Assembly: GCA_964466645.1 (NCBI GenBank)
Contig: CAYXPB010000089.1
Span: forward strand, 1 to 17,314
DNA from: Acetivibrio sp964466645
Lineage (GTDB): Bacteria; Bacillota; Clostridia; Acetivibrionales; Acetivibrionaceae
DNA length: 17,314 nucleotides
Direction: 5' to 3'
The translations under genes and the position numbers were made by a program. Shown one piece after another: positions 7,487 through 13,254 of the stretch. Under the pieces are notes generated by a model. The model saw only the letters and a program-made list of their open reading frames with translations, had not been told where the DNA came from and ran no database searches. How positions within the stretch are numbered: position 1 is the stretch's first letter; each line of letters begins with the position of its first letter.

Positions 7487-8128
7487 ATGGATGAAATGCA
7501 AATAAAGTTTTTTAAAAGAATACTCCAAGATCAGGGGAAGGATGTTGAGGGGACAATTAAGCCCATGAAGGAACATGGAATAGGTGAGCAAGAGGGAGAT
7601 GAACCGGATGAGTTGTCAAGTTATGACAATCATCCGGCAGAACTAGGAACAGCACTTTTTCAGTTAGAGTTGAATAATGCACTCAAAGTGCATGAGGAGC
7701 ATTTGCTAAAGGATATACATGATGCATTAGGAAGAATATACGATGGAACCTATGGAAAATGTGATTTTTGCGGAAAGGATATTGGTAAGGAAAGACTTGA
7801 AGCATTACCATATAGCAGATTGTGTATAGATTGTGAAACCAGTAAGAAAATAACTATGAAGAATTTAGATAGACAAAGACCTGTAGAAGAGCTAATATGG
7901 GATGCACCTTTTGGAAGAAAATATTTGAATAAAAGAGAAGATGACGAATTCGAAGGATTAGATCAACTTTTTGATCTTGTTAAGTACGGTTCATCGGATA
8001 CCCCTCAGGACATGGGAGGTTATTACGATTATGAAGAATACTATACGAATGAGATAGACAGGCAGGGCATTGTTGATGATATGGACACAATATCAAATGA
8101 AGCCTATAAAAAGCAGCTTCCTGATTAA
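7487..8128 (+). CDS. YteA-family protein with DksA/TraR-type C4 zinc finger
   Basis: This 213-residue protein belongs to the DksA/TraR superfamily and most resembles the Firmicutes YteA group, which is associated with sporulating species. It has an N-terminal helical region. 'SYDNHPAELG' (45-54) and 'ALKVHEEHLLKDIHDALGRIYDGTYGKCDFCG' lead into the zinc finger with Cys92, Cys95, Cys113 and Cys116. The acidic C-terminal third includes 'YYDYEEYYTNEID'. DksA proteins bind the RNA polymerase secondary channel, but the function of YteA proteins is not established. The start is fixed by GAGGAGGAG about eight bases before the ATG. It is divergent from mtnP, and a repeat-element end lies directly upstream. 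Confidence 0.85.
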   Translation: MDEMQIKFFKRILQDQGKDVEGTIKPMKEHGIGEQEGDEPDELSSYDNHPAELGTALFQLELNNALKVHEEHLLKDIHDALGRIYDGTYGKCDFCGKDIGKERLEALPYSRLCIDCETSKKITMKNLDRQRPVEELIWDAPFGRKYLNKREDDEFEGLDQLFDLVKYGSSDTPQDMGGYYDYEEYYTNEIDRQGIVDDMDTISNEAYKKQLPD

Positions 8129-8130
8129 AA

Positions 8131-8227
8131 TAGGGCAATTAACAGGAATATTGGTAAATTGCTATTTCTAAAAATTTTATGGGCGATACTGTTAGTATTG
8201 AATAGGTTGTTTTTAAAATGGTCAAAA
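8131..8227 (+). repeat. Degenerate inverted-repeat element, copy C
   Basis: This copy aligns with copy D over most of its length: GGTAAATTGCTATTTCTAAAAA against GGTCAATTGCCATTCTAAAAA, then ATGGGC in both. TATTGAATAGGTTGTTTTT aligns with TATTGTATAGGTTATTTTT, and AAATGGTC with AAATGGCC. The ends are more decayed than in copy A, so the outer borders are approximate. It fills the gap between the YteA-family gene and the small acidic ORF. Confidence 0.55.
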
Positions 8228-8278
8228 TAGAATCTGCGATAGATTTTATATTTGTTTTGTCATATGGAGGTGATGAAA

Positions 8279-8464
8279 TTGGGAGAAAAGGATATATTCA
8301 AAGAAATTAACCATATTCTAGAGGATGCAGATATGGATTTGAGGATAAGCGATCTAGAACAGCTAGAGGAGTTTCTTGAAGAGAATGAATCGGAGAATTT
8401 AGATTATTATGAAGAAATACGTGAATTGTACGATCAATTGCTTATCGGAGTAGGGATGTGGTAG
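8279..8464 (+). CDS. Small acidic protein of unknown function
   Basis: I do not recognise this short gene. Taking the TTG at 8279, which lies six bases after an excellent GGAGGTG, it encodes 61 residues. An ATG at 8273 abuts the ribosome site, and an upstream frame to 8252 lacks one. The product is very acidic and predicted helical: 'DIFKEINHILEDADMDLRISDLEQLEEFLEENESENLDYYEEIRELYDQLL', ending 'IGVGMW'. The spacing of leucines and acidic residues suggests a small helical bundle or a binding partner of another protein. There is no signal peptide or membrane segment. It follows the YteA-family gene on the same strand, separated by repeat copy C, and ends shortly before a strong terminator. Confidence 0.6.
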   Translation: MGEKDIFKEINHILEDADMDLRISDLEQLEEFLEENESENLDYYEEIRELYDQLLIGVGMW

Positions 8465-8505
8465 ACTGATAGCAAATTGAAATACTTTGTTCGAAATATA
8501 AAATA

Positions 8506-8544
8506 AAAGGCTGAAAAGTGACTTGATACTTTTCAGCCTTTAGT
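8506..8544. terminator. Bidirectional terminator between convergent genes
   Basis: A perfect 14-bp stem (AAAGGCTGAAAAGT with ACTTTTCAGCCTTT) closes an 8-base loop at 8520-8527. A T run follows on the plus strand and a longer T-rich tail (TTTTATTTTATATTT) on the minus strand. It can therefore stop both the small acidic gene and the oppositely directed coat genes. Confidence 0.85.
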
Positions 8545-8548
8545 AAGT

Positions 8549-8677
8549 AAGGTGATTTAAAGAAGCTTATAATTGCCGTTTTTAAAACATGATAAGAACA
8601 TTATTTAGCTATACAAAAAAATGTAGAACAATATTTTTGTAAAAGTTATTGGTCAATTGTTTTCTAAGAATCACCTT
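8549..8677 (+). repeat. Inverted-repeat element, copy E
   Basis: This 129-bp element begins AAGGTGATTTAAAGAA and ends CTAAGAATCACCTT, so the outer nine bases AAGGTGATT are perfectly inverted. The left end again has two motifs, the second (AATTGCCGTTTTTAAAA) matching the second motif of copy D. It lies between the terminator and the 3' end of the coat gene pair. Confidence 0.6.
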
Positions 8678-8709
8678 GTTTTTGAGACACACTGATACTA
8701 ATAAGCATT

Positions 8710-8958
8710 TTAACTATTACTTAATTGACTTTTAATCTGCATAATTTCATCTTGATTTGCTTTTTGTGCAGGTTGATAATAACCTTTTTGCTCAGCTAAT
8801 TTAAATAAGTCATATTGGAATGTTTCACAGTTATTTCTTATCTGCTGTATAGTTTGACGAAGTTGTTGGTTTTCTGTTTGAGAAATTACATTAGCATATC
8901 CTGTAATGCTGCTGTTAATCTGTGACAATAGGTCGTTCACCATTTCTTTTTCTTGCAT
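8710..8958 (-). CDS. CotF-family spore coat-like protein
   Basis: This 82-residue protein, 'MQEKEMVNDLLSQINSSITGYANVISQTENQQLRQTIQQIRNNCETFQYDLFKLAEQKGYYQPAQKA', matches the pattern of the Coat F family. That family forms a ferritin-like helical hairpin with a 'dLL...I..Y' first helix, a 'LR..f..i....e..Q..lf.la...GyY.pa' second helix and a Gly-Tyr-Tyr-Gln-Pro turn. Such proteins are deposited in the spore coat or crust. AAGGAGG lies eight bases before the ATG and overlaps the stop codon of the upstream small gene, so the two are translated together. The assignment is to the family, not to a named coat protein. Confidence 0.8.
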   Translation of the reverse strand: MQEKEMVNDLLSQINSSITGYANVISQTENQQLRQTIQQIRNNCETFQYDLFKLAEQKGYYQPAQKANQDEIMQIKSQLSNS

Positions 8959-8971
8959 ATTCGATTCCTCC

Positions 8972-9157
8972 TTAGCTTAAGAATGACATTAATTGTTGTT
9001 TGGTGTTCTTTGCATCCTGTGCAGATTTTTGAAATATTTGTTTTACTTGGGGATCTGAAGCTTGCTGAGCATAAGCATCTAATTTCTTAGCCGATGTCTC
9101 ATGAGATCCTATAAGGTGTCTCAAATTTTGAAGTTCTTGTTGGTTTAGTTGAGTCAT
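8972..9157 (-). CDS. Small spore coat-like helical protein
   Basis: The 61-residue product starts at the ATG at 9157, preceded by AAAGGAG at proper spacing. An in-frame extension to 9208 has no ribosome site. The sequence 'LNQQELQNLRHLIGSHETSAKKLDAYAQQASDPQVKQIFQKSAQDAKNTKQQLMSFL' forms two amphipathic helices of the same ferritin-like half type as the following gene. The pattern 'H.....KK...YA....D...K..f...a......q..l' is common in clostridial proteins annotated as spore coat. Its stop overlaps the ribosome site of the downstream CotF-like gene, so the two probably make interacting partners. No convincing sporulation-sigma promoter could be assigned upstream. Confidence 0.72.
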   Translation of the reverse strand: MTQLNQQELQNLRHLIGSHETSAKKLDAYAQQASDPQVKQIFQKSAQDAKNTKQQLMSFLS

Positions 9158-9253
9158 ATATACTCTCCTTTCGGTTTTTGGTATTTGTACTCTATCCATC
9201 AAGTACAATAGTATTTTCTATCAATTTGACTAAAAATATTCAGTAAATTAATA

Positions 9254-9360
9254 TTAAGGTTATTCCCAAAAAATAACTGGTCAATTGCCATTCTAAAAAA
9301 TTTGATTTGATGGGCTTTGTGACTTAAATATTGTATAGGTTATTTTTTGAAATGGCCTAA
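9254..9360 (+). repeat. Inverted-repeat element, copy D
   Basis: This 107-bp element starts TTAAGGTTATTCCCAAAAAA and ends TTTTTTGAAATGGCCTAA. Its left 24 bases and the reverse complement of its right end pair well, sharing the AAAAAATAAC core. The second left motif (TGCCATTCTAAAAAA) lies 29 bp inside. It shares AAAAAATAACTGGTCAAT exactly with copy A. It sits in the divergent gap between the coat genes and the methionine synthase genes, just before the latter's promoter. Confidence 0.65.
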
Positions 9361-9365
9361 GGGAT

Positions 9366-9393
9366 TTGATTTTTTGGAATAATAATATATAAT
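9366..9393 (+). promoter_or_regulatory. Sigma-A-type promoter for the methionine synthase genes
   Basis: TTGATT (9366-9371), a 16-base spacer and a perfect TATAAT (9388-9393) lie about 45 bases before the first start codon. The promoter begins six bases after repeat copy D ends. No SAM or cobalamin riboswitch fits between it and the gene. Confidence 0.55.
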
Positions 9394-9437
9394 ACTTACT
9401 AAATAATGTTTTTGAATTAGGTGATTACTAAGAAACT

Positions 9438-10106
9438 TTGCAATTTAATCTACGGGAGATGCGTAAAAAAGTGAAGGATATTGTTAAAATAAGATGTTTT
9501 GAGTATATTCCCTCTAGCCCGAGTGAAGGCATGATCCTTACAAGGCTTGGCTACCGGAAAACTACGACGGTTTTTAGTGAAGAATATAAGCATAAGTTGA
9601 ATAAGATGATACAAGAAGGTATTCTGATGTGTAATACTAAAGGTATTTTCGGAAGATATTCTATTATCGAAAAAAGTGATAAACACATTATGCTTGAAAA
9701 TGAACTGGTATTTGAAAGTGCTGGTTTGGCAAAGCTTTTGAGTAATAGTACTGAGGTCGTTTTAATGGCATCTACCGTTGGAAGTGATATAACCGATAGA
9801 ATTCATTCGGAAGTTGAAAGCGGCGATGCTTCTTTTGGGGTTATTTTAGATGCTGTGGCATCGGAGACAGCGGACGCAGCTTTAGACTGGATGGTTGACT
9901 TTATAAACAAATTGATCAGAAGAGAGGGCAGAACCCTTACAAGAATGAGATATAGCCCGGGATACGGAGACCTTCCGTTACTTAATCAAAAAAAGATTTT
10001 TGATACTTTGGGTTTGGAGAAACTTAAAATAGGTATTACTGAAAGATATATGCTGATACCTGAAAAGTCTGTAATAGCAATAGCTGGAATAGAAGGGATT
10101 GAATAA
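9438..10106 (+). CDS. Methionine synthase reactivation-domain protein (stand-alone)
   Basis: This 222-residue protein corresponds to the C-terminal AdoMet-binding activation domain of MetH, which reductively methylates cob(II)alamin back to an active state. The signature is 'RMRYSPGYGDLPLLNQKKIFDTL' (169-191), followed by 'IGITERYMLIPEKSVIAIAGI' (198-218), equivalent to the 'R-x-x-P-G-Y' and 'E-x-x-x-x-x-P-x-x-S' motifs of MetH. 'VVLMASTVGSDITDRI' and 'ASETADAALDWMVDFI' are also typical. The start is uncertain: TTG 9438 has TTAGGTGAT 12 bases upstream, while in-frame ATG 9459 and GTG 9471 lie next to or after GGGAG. It ends one base before the metH start codon, so the two halves are made together. 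Confidence 0.87.
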   Translation: MQFNLREMRKKVKDIVKIRCFEYIPSSPSEGMILTRLGYRKTTTVFSEEYKHKLNKMIQEGILMCNTKGIFGRYSIIEKSDKHIMLENELVFESAGLAKLLSNSTEVVLMASTVGSDITDRIHSEVESGDASFGVILDAVASETADAALDWMVDFINKLIRREGRTLTRMRYSPGYGDLPLLNQKKIFDTLGLEKLKIGITERYMLIPEKSVIAIAGIEGIE

Positions 10107-10107
10107 A

Positions 10108-12516
10108 ATGAATAAAGAGCAGTTTTTTAGTTTTTTAAAAGACAATATAATGATTTTAGACGGTGCTACAGGCACAGAACTCCAAAAAAGGGGAATGCCT
10201 AAAGGGGTATGCCCGGAAAAATGGGTTATTGAAAATCCAGAGGTTATAATAAAGGTACAAAGAGGCTATATCGATGCAGGGTCTAATGCTGTATACACAT
10301 GTACTTTTGGTGGAAATAGGATAAAACTTGAAGAGTTTGGGTTGGGAGATAAGACTGTTGAGATAAATGCACAACTGGCAAGGTTATCTAGAAAAGCTGT
10401 CGGAGATAAAGGCTTTGTTGTGGGTGATCTCGCTCCTACTGGACAGTTTGTAAGGCCTTTTGGAGATATGCCCTTTGAGACTTGCGTTGAGGTGTACAAA
10501 GAGCAAGTAAAGGGGCTTTTAGAGGGTGGTGTGGATTTCTTTGTAGTTGAGACTATGATGGATATACAGGAGGCAAGAGCTGCTCTTATTGCAGTGAAGG
10601 AGAGCTGTGATCTTCCTGTTTGTGTAAGCATGACCTTTGATGAAAACGGGCAGACACTTATGGGAACCGACCCTATAACGGCATTAATAACACTTCAAAG
10701 TCTTGGTGCTGATGCGGTTGGTTGCAACTGCTCTACAGGACCAAAGGATATGCTTAAAATTATTAAAACAATGAAGCCCTATGCAAAGGTCCCATTAATA
10801 GCAAAGCCTAATGCAGGGCTGCCAAAGTTGATTGATGGGCAAACGTTTTTTGATATGGGAGCTGAAGAATTTGGAACTTATGTCGAGGAATTTGCAAAAA
10901 GTGGTGTGAATCTTTTTGGCGGATGTTGTGGAACTTCTCCTTTATACATTGAAGAAATAAAGAAAAATATAAAGGGACTAAAACCGCTTAAAATTAAGGC
11001 TGAAAACATTAGTGCGGTTACATCAGCAAGAAGCACTGTTGTTTTGGGCTTTAACCAATCCACAGCAGTAGTTGGTGAGCGAATTAATCCTACAGGCAAG
11101 AAGAAGCTTCAAGAGGAACTAAGGGAAGGAAAGACCTCCGAGGTCAGAAGATTTGCAGTAGAACAGCTTGAAAAAGGTGCAAAAATCTTGGATGTTAATG
11201 TAGGGATGCCCGGAATAGATGAGAAGGAAACAATGATTAAGACTGTAGAACTTCTTGTTCCTATGGTTGATGCTCCGCTGTGTTTGGATTCTTCATCACC
11301 GGAAGTTCTAGAGGCAGCTCTTAGAATTTATCCTGGAAGAGCTCTTATAAATTCTATATCAGCAGAAAAAGTAAAACTCGAAAAATTGTTACCTGTAGCA
11401 GCAAAATACGGTGCTATGTTTATTCTACTACCATTGAGTGATGAAGGGGTTCCAGCAACTGCCGAGGAGAGGTACACTGTTATAAAGACAGTGTTTGAAA
11501 GTGCAGCGAAATATGGTTACGAAAAGAATGATATAGTTGTAGACGGACTGGTTATGACGGTTTCTTCAGACCAAAAAGCTGCTATAGAGACCTTGAAGGT
11601 AATAGATTGGTGTACCAACACTTTCGGATGTGGAACTATATTAGGGCTCTCTAACGTATCCTTCGGTCTGCCGGAAAGAAACTGGGTGAACAGTGCATTC
11701 CTTGCTATGGCAATGGGAAGAGGCTTGACTATGGCCATAATGAATCCTTCGAGCGAAGCTCTTATGAGTATAAAAATGGCGGGGGATGTTCTTACCGCAA
11801 AGGATAAAAACAGCTTAAAGTATATTGAGTATTTCGGAAATAGTACAAATGTAAAACCTACTCAAGCTCAAAATTCGGAACAGACTGTAACTGAAAGAAT
11901 TTACGGAGCTGTAGTAGGAGGGGACAGAGAAAATATAAGAGCCTATATTGAAGCAGGTTTAAAAGAAGGACTTGAGCCATCGTATATAGTTGACAAATTC
12001 TTAATACCTGCTATTACACATGTGGGGGACCTCTATGATAAAAAAGAATATTTTTTACCACAACTAATACAGAGTGCCGAGGCTATGAAAGAAGCTTTTG
12101 GGTATGTTGAGCCCATGCTGAAAAAGGATGGCGTGCAGGAAAAGGCAAAGGCCGGAATTGTAATTGCTACAGTAAAAGGTGATATTCATGATATAGGAAA
12201 AAATATTGTGGGTTTAATGCTTAAGAATTATGGTTTTGAGGTTTATGACCTTGGAAAAGACGTATCTGCTGAAGAGATTATAAATGTGGCAAAAGAGAAG
12301 AAGGTTAGAATTATAGGTTTGTCAGCTTTGATGACTACAACTATGATGGAGATGAAAACAGTAATAGAATTAGCTAAAAGAGAAGGTTTAACTGCTAGGT
12401 TTATGGTGGGCGGTGCAGTTGTAACTGAGAGCTTTGCAAAAGAAATCGGCGCTGATGGATATTCGGAAGACGCATATAGTGCTGTAAAACTTGCAAATAG
12501 GCTTTTAGAAAGTTGA
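10108..12516 (+). CDS. metH: B12-dependent methionine synthase, core without reactivation domain
   Basis: MetH transfers the methyl group of 5-methyltetrahydrofolate to homocysteine through methylcobalamin. The 802-residue protein has four modules. The homocysteine-methyltransferase barrel (about 10-290) has zinc cysteines Cys208 ('GCNC'), Cys273 and Cys274 ('FGGCCGTSP'). The pterin-binding barrel (about 310-565) includes 'VGERINPTGKKKL' and 'ILDVNVGMPG'. A helical B12 cap (about 585-670) and a Rossmann B12 domain (about 675-800) follow, the latter with the cobalt-ligand motif Asp692-x-His694-x-x-Gly697 in 'GDIHDIGKNIV'. The fifth, AdoMet-binding domain of E. coli MetH is absent and is supplied by the preceding gene. 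ATG 10108 is chosen over an in-frame TTG at 10099 because GAAGGG lies ten bases before it. Confidence 0.95.
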   Translation: MNKEQFFSFLKDNIMILDGATGTELQKRGMPKGVCPEKWVIENPEVIIKVQRGYIDAGSNAVYTCTFGGNRIKLEEFGLGDKTVEINAQLARLSRKAVGDKGFVVGDLAPTGQFVRPFGDMPFETCVEVYKEQVKGLLEGGVDFFVVETMMDIQEARAALIAVKESCDLPVCVSMTFDENGQTLMGTDPITALITLQSLGADAVGCNCSTGPKDMLKIIKTMKPYAKVPLIAKPNAGLPKLIDGQTFFDMGAEEFGTYVEEFAKSGVNLFGGCCGTSPLYIEEIKKNIKGLKPLKIKAENISAVTSARSTVVLGFNQSTAVVGERINPTGKKKLQEELREGKTSEVRRFAVEQLEKGAKILDVNVGMPGIDEKETMIKTVELLVPMVDAPLCLDSSSPEVLEAALRIYPGRALINSISAEKVKLEKLLPVAAKYGAMFILLPLSDEGVPATAEERYTVIKTVFESAAKYGYEKNDIVVDGLVMTVSSDQKAAIETLKVIDWCTNTFGCGTILGLSNVSFGLPERNWVNSAFLAMAMGRGLTMAIMNPSSEALMSIKMAGDVLTAKDKNSLKYIEYFGNSTNVKPTQAQNSEQTVTERIYGAVVGGDRENIRAYIEAGLKEGLEPSYIVDKFLIPAITHVGDLYDKKEYFLPQLIQSAEAMKEAFGYVEPMLKKDGVQEKAKAGIVIATVKGDIHDIGKNIVGLMLKNYGFEVYDLGKDVSAEEIINVAKEKKVRIIGLSALMTTTMMEMKTVIELAKREGLTARFMVGGAVVTESFAKEIGADGYSEDAYSAVKLANRLLES

Positions 12517-12635
12517 TGCTAAAGATAGTAGTCACTTTAAAACATAACTTACACGATATTTATGTAGCAAAGACCGTCATAGAGACTTTTAGGCTTCTAA
12601 ACATAGAAAGCGCTTTTCCAATGCAAAGAAACTAA
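12516..12635 (+). CDS. Possible 39-residue ORF overlapping the metH stop; may be a remnant
   Basis: An ATG overlaps the metH stop (TGATG) and opens a 39-codon frame, 'MLKIVVTLKHNLHDIYVAKTVIETFRLLNIESAFPMQRN'. Its composition (a hydrophobic strand, then an amphipathic helix) looks protein-like. After the TAA at 12633 the same frame stays open for 20 more codons to 12698, so it could also be a 60-codon gene broken by a nonsense change. There is no convincing ribosome site; expression would depend on coupling to metH. I do not recognise a family, and chance remains possible. Confidence 0.3.
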   Translation: MLKIVVTLKHNLHDIYVAKTVIETFRLLNIESAFPMQRN

Positions 12636-12783
12636 GTCAAGTTATTGCAATGTAATGAGCTATTTGTGAATAGAAGCCACCTCGTATTGCAGGTGTAAAA
12701 AGCTTAGAGATAGTTAATCTTGGAAAACTGATTTATAAATAATGTTAGAAAAATAATTTAAGAAAAAATTCTATTTTTACATA
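12636..12783. other. Intergenic stretch without clear features
   Basis: Between the small ORF and the nrd promoter I see only AT-rich sequence and a minor inverted repeat, CACCT/AGGTG (12682-12695), without a T run. There is no evident strong terminator for the metH operon, only a weak all-AT pairing near 12748-12780, so read-through into the nrd leader is possible. Confidence 0.4.
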
Positions 12784-12812
12784 TTGACACTATATATTGT
12801 ATGTGATAAAAT
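12784..12812 (+). promoter_or_regulatory. Sigma-A promoter of the riboswitch-nrdDG transcript
   Basis: A perfect TTGACA (12784-12789), a 17-base spacer and TAAAAT (12807-12812) with a TG one base before the -10 (extended -10). Transcription should begin near 12819, about 16 bases before the riboswitch aptamer. Confidence 0.8.
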
Positions 12813-12833
12813 TGTGCTAACAAAATGTAGTTG
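12787..12833 (+). promoter_or_regulatory. Tandem NrdR boxes overlapping the nrdDG promoter
   Basis: ACACTATATATTGTAT at 12787-12802 matches the known NrdR consensus (acaCwAtATaTwGtgt) at 15 of 16 positions. A weaker second box, TAACAAAATGTAGTTG, lies at 12818-12833 and matches at about 10 positions. The starts are 31 bp apart, the three-helical-turn spacing typical of paired NrdR sites. The first overlaps the -35 and spacer, and the second covers the predicted transcription start. NrdR is the nucleotide-sensing repressor of ribonucleotide reductase genes; its own gene is not in this window. Confidence 0.7.
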
Positions 12834-12834
12834 A

Positions 12835-12993
12835 AATAGGTCGCCAATATAATATTGGTTGAAAAGGGAAGCAGGTGAAAACCCTGCACAGTTCCGCCGC
12901 TGTAAAGAGGAGATGTTTCATAATTATAACTGGTTAAATAATGTAAACTGGGAAGGGATGAAATATCAAGAGTTCCGAGCCAGAAGACCTGTC
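12835..12993 (+). promoter_or_regulatory. Cobalamin riboswitch aptamer upstream of nrdD
   Basis: The conserved core is readable: AGGGAAGCAGGTGAAAACCC, then GCACAGTTCCGCCGCTGTAA (12865-12904). The B12 box variant GAGCCAGAAGACCTGTC is at 12977-12993. The closing helix P1 is ATAGGTC (12836-12842) with GACCTGT (12986-12992), seven pairs including one G-U. A peripheral P6-like extension lies between 12905 and 12970. When adenosylcobalamin binds, expression of the downstream B12-independent reductase should fall. This is the standard logic for such switches on isozymes of B12 enzymes. Confidence 0.93.
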
Positions 12994-13254
12994 TTTGCAA
13001 AATGCCTTTAACTCTACGGTGATAGTGTGATGGATTCGTATTCAAATGCAACTTGATTTATATAGTTGTATCAGTTTTCACGTCTTATTATCTTTTTTTG
13101 TGACCATCTAAAGCTGGAAATTTGTATTTGATTGTCCTATAAAGTATAAGTTTTAGTGTGTATATTAGAACCTATTAAGCAAATTTGTAGCAAAATTAAT
13201 TATAAATGATGTATTACAAGTTGCACAAGAAAAATAAAAATAGGAGATGTTCTA
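12994..13254 (+). other. Long nrdD leader after the aptamer; expression platform not resolved
   Basis: About 260 bases separate the B12 box from the nrdD start. An ATGCAACT/AGTTGTAT hairpin (about 13046-13071) enclosed by a TGATA/TATCA pairing (13020-13024 with 13069-13073), then a seven-T run at 13093-13099, could be a transcription attenuator, but the hairpin and T run are some 20 bases apart. The nrdD ribosome site at 13242 is far away, which favours transcriptional over translational control. No ORF here is convincing. Confidence 0.4.

Noticed and set aside
9158..9208. 17-residue N-terminal extension of the upstream coat-like protein
   Set aside because: AAAGGAG is correctly placed for the ATG at 9157 and the extra residues do not fit the helical pattern.
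9394..9437. SAM or cobalamin riboswitch ahead of the methionine synthase genes
   Set aside because: Only about 40 bases separate the promoter from the gene and none of the conserved aptamer motifs are present.
10266..10631. Long minus-strand ORF inside metH
   Set aside because: It is antisense to a well-conserved coding region, has low-complexity Ser/Thr/Pro-rich content and no ribosome site; it is a shadow of metH.
12758..13051. 97-codon minus-strand ORF
   Set aside because: It lies antisense to the promoter, NrdR boxes and cobalamin riboswitch, whose conserved sequence explains the open frame; the product has no recognisable features.
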